Assembly: GCF_003668995.1 (NCBI RefSeq)
Contig: NZ_CP033068.1
Coordinates: forward strand, 3,286,001-3,350,000
Reading direction: 5' to 3'
DNA length: 64,000 nucleotides
DNA from: Flavobacterium sp. 140616W15
Lineage (GTDB): Bacteria > Bacteroidota > Bacteroidia > Flavobacteriales > Flavobacteriaceae
Shown here piece by piece: positions 58,070-64,000 of this stretch (positions within the stretch are counted from its first letter, which is position 1; each line of letters opens with the position of its first letter). The notes under the pieces were generated by a model that worked only from the letters and a program-made list of their open reading frames with translations, did no database searches and was not told the origin of the DNA. The translations under genes and the position numbers were made by a program.

Positions 58070-61000
58070 ATGAAGAATATCTATTTTGTCTTATTTCTAA
58101 TTTCTGCCTCTTTATTTGGGCAACAATATGAAAAAAATTGGAATAAAGTAATTGAAAACGAAAATCTCGGCAAAATAAAAACTGCTAATAAAATTGTTGC
58201 TGAAATCTATAAAAGAGCTGTAGCAAATAAAGATGAAGTGCAAATTATAAAATGCTTCTTTTATAACTCGAAGTACCTACAAGTTGTTGACGAAAATGCT
58301 CAGTCAAAGATTTTGAACAACTTGAGGTTTGAAATAAATCGTGCTTCAATCCCATCAAAAGCAATTCTGAATTTGGTTTATGTTAAATGTTTAAATGATT
58401 ATTTAGAAAGAAACCGCTATAAAATTAGCAATATAACAAATACTATAGAGGTCGATGACAATTTTTTAACATGGGCAACAGCTAATTTTGAAAACCAAAT
58501 TAAAAATGCCTTGATTAAATCCTTAGAAAATGAAGCGATTTTAAAAGCTACACCACTAGTTAATTATGAAGCAATTTTTGAATATCTAACTTTAGAAAAT
58601 TTTAAATCTCAAAATTTATATGATTACGTAATTTTAGAAAACATTGTACTATATACAAAAAAAATACAACCATGGGGAATCCAAAAAAGTGATTTCACTT
58701 CTTACAAAAAAGAACTTTTAGGCAAAACAAATGATTTTATAAAATTAAACTTGGACTTTATAACCAATGAAAATCTTCGTTTGGTTTTGTCTTTATATCA
58801 AAAAAAAGAAACGAATCAGCCTACAGCAGAAAATCAGTTTAAGCGTATTCTTTTTTCTAAAAATTATTTAATTGAAAATAACGATGATTATGTAAATTCA
58901 TTAAACATCCTTCAAAAAAGTACTAAGAATGAACATTTGATTCAAAAAATTCAATTACAAAAAGCTATTCTTTTAGAAGAAAAGGCATCAAAAAAAACTC
59001 ATCCTGATTACAACATCAAAGCAATTATAATTCTCGACAGTATCACAAGAATTAATAATCGATCAAATACGTACAAATTAGCGCTTGAAAGAAAGGAACG
59101 TATTAGGTCCAAATCAATAAACATTCAACTTCAAAAATACACTTACAATGAAGAGAATATCAGAGCTTACATCAACTATAAAAACGTAGATCAGCTTAAA
59201 ATTTCATTTTACAGGATTAGTCAAAAGCAACTAAAAGAATATGAAAACAATTCTACTCAGAAGAAAGACTTAGTTGACTCAATTATCCAAAAGGAGCCGC
59301 TTCTTTCGTCAAAATTTTATTCATTAAAAAACAAAAAAGATTATTTTGAATATTCTACAGAAATACTATTGCCTAATCTAAAAACTGGCTCTTATTTAGT
59401 TTATTTTGAAAGTGAATCTGACACCAAAGATAAAAAAGCCTTCGCGTTTGAAACCATTACAACTTCAAACATTTCAGTACTAGCATCACAAAATGACTCA
59501 AAAGAAACATTTCAAGTTCTAGATCGAAAAACAGGAAAACCTTTAGAGAATGCAACAATAAAATCTCTTAGGTTCAATATCCAAACAGACAAAGATGGTT
59601 TAGCTTCTTATAAAAAAGATTCCATTTATAATTATAAAACTATCGAATTGTCTCACGCAAATGACACCATTTTAATTAGCAAAAATTATATTCAATACAG
59701 TAACATTTACAATGAAAATGAAAAAGAAGATTCAAATGGAAAAGTTGAATTTTTCCTAGACAGAGCTATTTACCGCCCAGGACAGACTGTATATTATAAA
59801 GGAATAGCTATTCAGAAAAATAAAAACAAAACGAATGTCGTTACAAATACAACTTTTAAAATTACAATTGAAGACCCTAATGAAGATAGTATTAAAGAGT
59901 TTAATGTAACAACAAATGAATTCGGCTCTTTTTCAGGAAAATTTACTTTACCAAAAAATGGATTAACAGGTAATTTTAGAATTATTACAGAAGAGCCTAA
60001 TGACTATGAGAAAGATTCAATTTATAACAAAAAAAAAGCCCAACATCCTTTTTGGGATAATGTACATTTTGAAAATTCACAATCAGATTTCAGAGTTGAA
60101 GAATATAAACGTCCTAAATTCGAAGTTACATTTGAACCAAAAAAAGAAAGTTTTCAACTTAATCAAGCTATAAAAGTAAAAGGAACCGCCAAAGCTTTTG
60201 CAGGAAGCATCATTTCTGATGCAAAGGTTACCTATACTGTAACTAGATATATAAATTATTTTAGAAATTATTATGGACGGGAAGAACCCGAAGTTTTAGT
60301 AACAGAAGAAACTAAAACTGATGCCTCAGGTAAATTCATTATTGATTTTATGGCAGTTCCATCTAAAAACTCAAACAAAGAGCAATTACCTATTTTTAAT
60401 TATATAATAAATGCATCCATAACCGATATTAATGGTGAAACTCATACTGCTGAAACCACTATAAAAGTAGGATATCATGATTTAATTCTTAATGCCACAC
60501 TTCCTAATAAAATCGAGACTAAAAACAAAAATGAAATCACACTAACAAGTACTAATTTAAATGGAGAATTTCTAGCTACAAAAGGAGAAATTAAAATCTA
60601 TTACATTAGTCCTTTCTCAAATAAATTCAAGTCTAGAACTTGGGAAAAACCTGAAATAAACAATATATCCGAACAAGATTTTGAAATATTATTTCCATTC
60701 GAAAACAATAAAAAAGACACATTAGATAAAGCTACTGGAACTTTAGTTTTTTCTAAGAAAGTCAACACTGAAAAAGATAAAAAAGTCACTTTAGACTTTA
60801 TTTCAAATTATAAATCTGGTAATTACAAAATAGTTTTCTCAGCAAAAGACAGCTTCAATAATCCTATTGAAAGCTCATCCGAATTTAAACTTACGCAAAG
60901 CGAAGACAAATACGATACAGGGAAATTATTTACCGTAAAACAAACTAATGATGATCCTAAAAAAGATGGTTTTGTTTTATTAAAAATAACTTCGGTTATT

Positions 61001-64000
61001 CCTGAACTTTATATTATAACAACTGGAAATTATGACAGTAAAGTATTTTTTGAAGAAACAAAACATCTTAAAAATAATGAAGTCACCATGAAAATTCCAT
61101 TGAAAAATGAATTTGAAAAACAAATTAAATTAGGATTTGAAAGTGTTTTTGAAAACCAAACCTTTAATGATGAAGTAGCAATAACTTTAAAAAATCATGT
61201 CCCAACATTAAACTGGAAAGTAGAAAGTTTTAGAAATAAAATACAGCCTGGCAGCAGTGAAAATTGGTCCTTTCAATTAAATACAAATGGCACTAGGAAT
61301 GAAGCAGAAGTTTTGGCTTCTATGTATGATAGCTCATTGGACCAATTTACTACTAAAGATTGGAGTAGCTTAGATTTCAACCGATACAATTATAATGGAA
61401 TCAATACTAAAACATATTTAGGATTTGAAAAAACATCTACAAGTGTCAGAAATCTAAACACATATTTGAAAGGTATACAAGTAAATAATGAAACTACAAA
61501 TTTAATTTGGTTTGGATTTAATTTTAATACCCCCAATTCAATTTACCAACAAAAAGAATATCAAAAACAGCTTAGTAAAAAAACAAGAAAACCTGCCAAT
61601 GCAAAACTAATTTGGGGCATAATCTCAGATAATGAAGGCTTGCCACTACCAGGAGCATCTATCACGGTAAAAAACACACCAAGATCTACAACATCTGACT
61701 TTGATGGTTACTATGAAATTGATGCCGCTACAGGAGAAGAGTTGGTTTTTTCTTACGTAGGAATGCAGACCAAAACTGTTGAAATAAATAATTCAAAAGA
61801 AATTACTATAGCCTTAGAAGAAGACTCTAATCAACTTCAAGAAGTTGTAGTTACAGCTTTGGGAATGAAAAAAGAAAAAAAATCGATGAGTTATTCAGTT
61901 GAAGCTACTGGAACTGGAACCGCAGCTATTGTTGAAGAAGATAATCAAGTAAATAATACTCTAGGAATTAGCGACAGTCTTCAAGGGTTTATTAATGGAG
62001 TTAGTATCTCTAAAAGTCCCACTAATAGATTAATCGTTCGTGGAGCAAGCTCTATAGCGACAAACAAAGATGTATTATGTATAATTGATGGAGAAATCGC
62101 AACCGAAGAAACAATTAAAAACCTAAATCCTTCAGTCATCCTTTCAGTTGATGTTATAACAGAAAAAAAAGCAACTGCTCTTTACGGAAACAAAGGAGCA
62201 AATGGGGCCATAATAATCACCACAAAAAATGCTATAAAAGAACTAACCCAAGTAAAAGCAAGAAAAAATTTATCGGAAACCGCTTTCTTTCTTCCAAATT
62301 TAAAAACGGATGCTAAAGGAAATGTTAGCTTTAATTTCACTTCACCCGAAGTTTTAACCGCTTGGAAACTCCGATTATTGGCACATAACAAAGATGCTGT
62401 TTCGAGTTATTTAGAGAAAAGTGTTATTACCCAAAAAGAACTAATGGTTTTGCCGAATTTCCCACGTTTCTTAAGAGAAAAAGACACGATTGTTATTAGT
62501 ACTAAAATATCAAATATTACTGCTGAAGCTAAAACTGGAATTGCAATCTTACAGTTTTTTGATGCTACAACAATGCAACCAATTGATGCAAAAATGCTGA
62601 ATGTAAAAAACGTTAAAAACTTTACTGTTGAGGCATTTGGAAATACAACTGCAAGTTGGACTGTTTCGATTCCAGAAGGCATACAAGGTGTACAATATAA
62701 AATTCTAGCTAAATCAGGTAATTTCTCTGATGGTGAAGAAAACATACTTCCTGTTTTAACAAATAACATGTTGGTTACTGAAAGTATCCCAATTTGGGTT
62801 CGAGAAAATTCAACCAAAGAATATACACTTGAGAATCTAAAAAATAACACTTCAACAACTTTAAAAAATCACCAACTTACATTAGAATATACTTCTAATC
62901 CTGCTTGGATTGCGATTCAGTCTTTGCCCTATTTAATGGAATACGAACATGAATGTGCTGAGCAAACTTTTGCACGCTTTTATGCTAATTCTTTGGCTTC
63001 AGAAATCATATCGAGTAATCCGAAGATTGCAACTATTTTTGAAAATTGGAGAAAGAACGAAAAACTGAATTCAAAATTAGAAGAAAATGAAGAACTAAAA
63101 TCAATCATTATTGCAGAAACTCCTTGGTTAAATGACGCACAAAGCGAAGACGAAAAGAAAAAGAATCTAGCTCTTTTATTTGATTTAGAAAAAATGAAAA
63201 CTTCACAAGAAGCTACATTTGATAAATTAAAACAAAAGCAAAAAATATCTGGAGGATTCTCTTGGTTTGACGGAAGTGATGAAAACGAATACATTACAAG
63301 GCACATTCTAGCAGGTTTAGGTCATCTATCTAAATTGAATAAAACAGAAGATAATAATGATAAAATTGATGCTATTGCCAAAACCGGAATTCCATTTCTG
63401 GATAACAAGTTTTTAGAATACTATAAAACTAAAAATTTAAAAGCAACCAATAAACTAATCTGGATTAATCCTTATTCTGATTTACATTATCTCTATACCA
63501 GAAGTTTTTATTTAGATAATTATCCCCTTTCGGATACTTTGAAAAAAGCTACTAAATTATATCTTGAAACCACAAAGAAAGACTGGTTAAAGTATTCTCT
63601 TTACGAAAAAGGATTAGCCGTCTTAACCTTAAATCGCTTCGGAGAAAGTGAAACAGCTAAAAAAATCATCGAGAGTTTAAAAGAAACAGCTTCTAACAAT
63701 GAAGACTGGGGAATGTACTGGATTACGAATAAAGCGGGATGGTATTGGTATCAAGCACCTATAGAAACTCAGGCTTTATTGATTGAGGCTTTCGCTGAAG
63801 TAAATAATGACACTAAATCAGTAGATGCGATGAAAGTCTGGCTGCTAAAAAATAAGCAAACCAAAAACTGGCCAACTACAAAATCCACTACCGAAGCCGT
63901 TTATGCCTTATTAATGCAAGGCAAGAATGGATTAAGCATAAAAGACAATACTGTTATTAAAATTGGAGATGAAAAAATTCTAAACGAAAAACTAAACGAA
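58070..64000 (+). CDS. Alpha-2-macroglobulin-family protein with an inserted SusC-type CarboxypepD_reg + TonB-plug module (partial, runs off right edge)
   Basis: Signal peptide (ISASLFGQ) at the N-terminus; about 1,977 codons are open to the window end without frame break. Helical N-terminal region (to about 330), then macroglobulin MG domains with the MG2 signature LDRAIYRPGQTVYYKG near residue 565, and the A2M region opening at MYDSSLDQF. At about residues 1178-1390 a foreign module is inserted: WGIISDNEGLPLPGASITVK, EEDSNQLQEVVVTALG, LIVRGASSIATN and ALYGNKGANGAIIITTK, i.e. a carboxypeptidase-regulatory fold plus a TonB plug with no barrel. A2M then resumes with FFLPNLKTDAKGNVSF and the thioester motif CAEQ at C1629-Q1632. 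Bacterial A2M proteins are thought to trap proteases in the envelope; the plug's role is unknown. Confidence 0.85.
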   Translation, partial: MKNIYFVLFLISASLFGQQYEKNWNKVIENENLGKIKTANKIVAEIYKRAVANKDEVQIIKCFFYNSKYLQVVDENAQSKILNNLRFEINRASIPSKAILNLVYVKCLNDYLERNRYKISNITNTIEVDDNFLTWATANFENQIKNALIKSLENEAILKATPLVNYEAIFEYLTLENFKSQNLYDYVILENIVLYTKKIQPWGIQKSDFTSYKKELLGKTNDFIKLNLDFITNENLRLVLSLYQKKETNQPTAENQFKRILFSKNYLIENNDDYVNSLNILQKSTKNEHLIQKIQLQKAILLEEKASKKTHPDYNIKAIIILDSITRINNRSNTYKLALERKERIRSKSINIQLQKYTYNEENIRAYINYKNVDQLKISFYRISQKQLKEYENNSTQKKDLVDSIIQKEPLLSSKFYSLKNKKDYFEYSTEILLPNLKTGSYLVYFESESDTKDKKAFAFETITTSNISVLASQNDSKETFQVLDRKTGKPLENATIKSLRFNIQTDKDGLASYKKDSIYNYKTIELSHANDTILISKNYIQYSNIYNENEKEDSNGKVEFFLDRAIYRPGQTVYYKGIAIQKNKNKTNVVTNTTFKITIEDPNEDSIKEFNVTTNEFGSFSGKFTLPKNGLTGNFRIITEEPNDYEKDSIYNKKKAQHPFWDNVHFENSQSDFRVEEYKRPKFEVTFEPKKESFQLNQAIKVKGTAKAFAGSIISDAKVTYTVTRYINYFRNYYGREEPEVLVTEETKTDASGKFIIDFMAVPSKNSNKEQLPIFNYIINASITDINGETHTAETTIKVGYHDLILNATLPNKIETKNKNEITLTSTNLNGEFLATKGEIKIYYISPFSNKFKSRTWEKPEINNISEQDFEILFPFENNKKDTLDKATGTLVFSKKVNTEKDKKVTLDFISNYKSGNYKIVFSAKDSFNNPIESSSEFKLTQSEDKYDTGKLFTVKQTNDDPKKDGFVLLKITSVIPELYIITTGNYDSKVFFEETKHLKNNEVTMKIPLKNEFEKQIKLGFESVFENQTFNDEVAITLKNHVPTLNWKVESFRNKIQPGSSENWSFQLNTNGTRNEAEVLASMYDSSLDQFTTKDWSSLDFNRYNYNGINTKTYLGFEKTSTSVRNLNTYLKGIQVNNETTNLIWFGFNFNTPNSIYQQKEYQKQLSKKTRKPANAKLIWGIISDNEGLPLPGASITVKNTPRSTTSDFDGYYEIDAATGEELVFSYVGMQTKTVEINNSKEITIALEEDSNQLQEVVVTALGMKKEKKSMSYSVEATGTGTAAIVEEDNQVNNTLGISDSLQGFINGVSISKSPTNRLIVRGASSIATNKDVLCIIDGEIATEETIKNLNPSVILSVDVITEKKATALYGNKGANGAIIITTKNAIKELTQVKARKNLSETAFFLPNLKTDAKGNVSFNFTSPEVLTAWKLRLLAHNKDAVSSYLEKSVITQKELMVLPNFPRFLREKDTIVISTKISNITAEAKTGIAILQFFDATTMQPIDAKMLNVKNVKNFTVEAFGNTTASWTVSIPEGIQGVQYKILAKSGNFSDGEENILPVLTNNMLVTESIPIWVRENSTKEYTLENLKNNTSTTLKNHQLTLEYTSNPAWIAIQSLPYLMEYEHECAEQTFARFYANSLASEIISSNPKIATIFENWRKNEKLNSKLEENEELKSIIIAETPWLNDAQSEDEKKKNLALLFDLEKMKTSQEATFDKLKQKQKISGGFSWFDGSDENEYITRHILAGLGHLSKLNKTEDNNDKIDAIAKTGIPFLDNKFLEYYKTKNLKATNKLIWINPYSDLHYLYTRSFYLDNYPLSDTLKKATKLYLETTKKDWLKYSLYEKGLAVLTLNRFGESETAKKIIESLKETASNNEDWGMYWITNKAGWYWYQAPIETQALLIEAFAEVNNDTKSVDAMKVWLLKNKQTKNWPTTKSTTEAVYALLMQGKNGLSIKDNTVIKIGDEKILNEKLNE

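Noticed and set aside
60601..63306. Several minus-strand ORFs inside the A2M gene
   Set aside because: The plus strand is one uninterrupted frame from 58070 to the window end with recognisable domains; the antisense ORFs are shadows.

Overview
The window is an AT-rich chromosomal segment of a member of the Bacteroidota, most likely a Flavobacterium or close relative. Evidence for this: two SusC/SusD pairs, SLBB-type polysaccharide export proteins with a BY-kinase, -7 promoter elements of the TAnnTTTG type, almost no Shine-Dalgarno sequences, a ribosomal superoperon without an internal tuf gene, and typical flavobacterial versions of S14, L36 and L17. No rRNA, tRNA, CRISPR array, integrase or insertion sequence was seen.

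Region 1 (1-11974, all minus strand) is an exopolysaccharide/capsule locus in two apparent transcription units. The upstream unit runs wza-like lipoprotein, wzc-like BY-kinase, UDP-GlcNAc 4-epimerase, UDP-glucose dehydrogenase and an UpxY/NusG-like antiterminator, and ends at a strong hairpin (5655-5694). A second promoter (5523-5553) starts a UDP-HexNAc dehydrogenase, a TagD-like cytidylyltransferase, mannose-1-phosphate guanylyltransferase, RmlB and a second, multi-SLBB export protein that runs off the left edge. Together these genes could supply UDP-GalNAc, UDP-GalNAcA, UDP-GlcA, GDP-Man and dTDP-4-keto-6-deoxyglucose, plus the export channel and co-polymerase. Two of these genes have single-base frameshifts.

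Region 2 (12048-20072) holds housekeeping genes: recR, a CoA-binding protein, a MarC-family membrane protein, two adjacent guanidino-group-modifying enzymes (CtlX-like and DDAH-like), gltA, eno and carA. A palindromic intergenic repeat lies between recR and the CoA-binding gene.

Region 3 (20269-37411, minus) is the fused str-S10-spc-alpha superoperon from rpsL to rplQ, including fusA, secY, infA, rpmJ and rpoA. Internal promoters lie before rplC and rpsH. The rpsH leader carries an unexplained hairpin.

Region 4 (37594-50466, plus) has an Omp85-like outer-membrane protein with a TTG start, then two SusC/SusD pairs separated by rlmB and a roughly 1-kb gene-free stretch. The two SusC proteins share a nearly identical first 100 residues and leader but diverge afterwards.

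Region 5 (50563-57949) has a rhomboid protease, a second copy of the palindromic repeat, rarA, a radC-HAD-exported protein operon, a decayed DUF1287 lipoprotein gene, mpl and a TPR protein. Region 6 (58070 to the right edge) is a very large alpha-2-macroglobulin-family gene. A SusC-type carboxypeptidase-regulatory plus TonB-plug module, without its barrel, is inserted in its middle. This is the most striking item in the window.

Four single-base contractions of A/T runs, in three genes, point to homopolymer errors in the sequence or to slippage. Gene calls at 1-1574, 4142-5424 and 52865-53601 should be read with that in mind.
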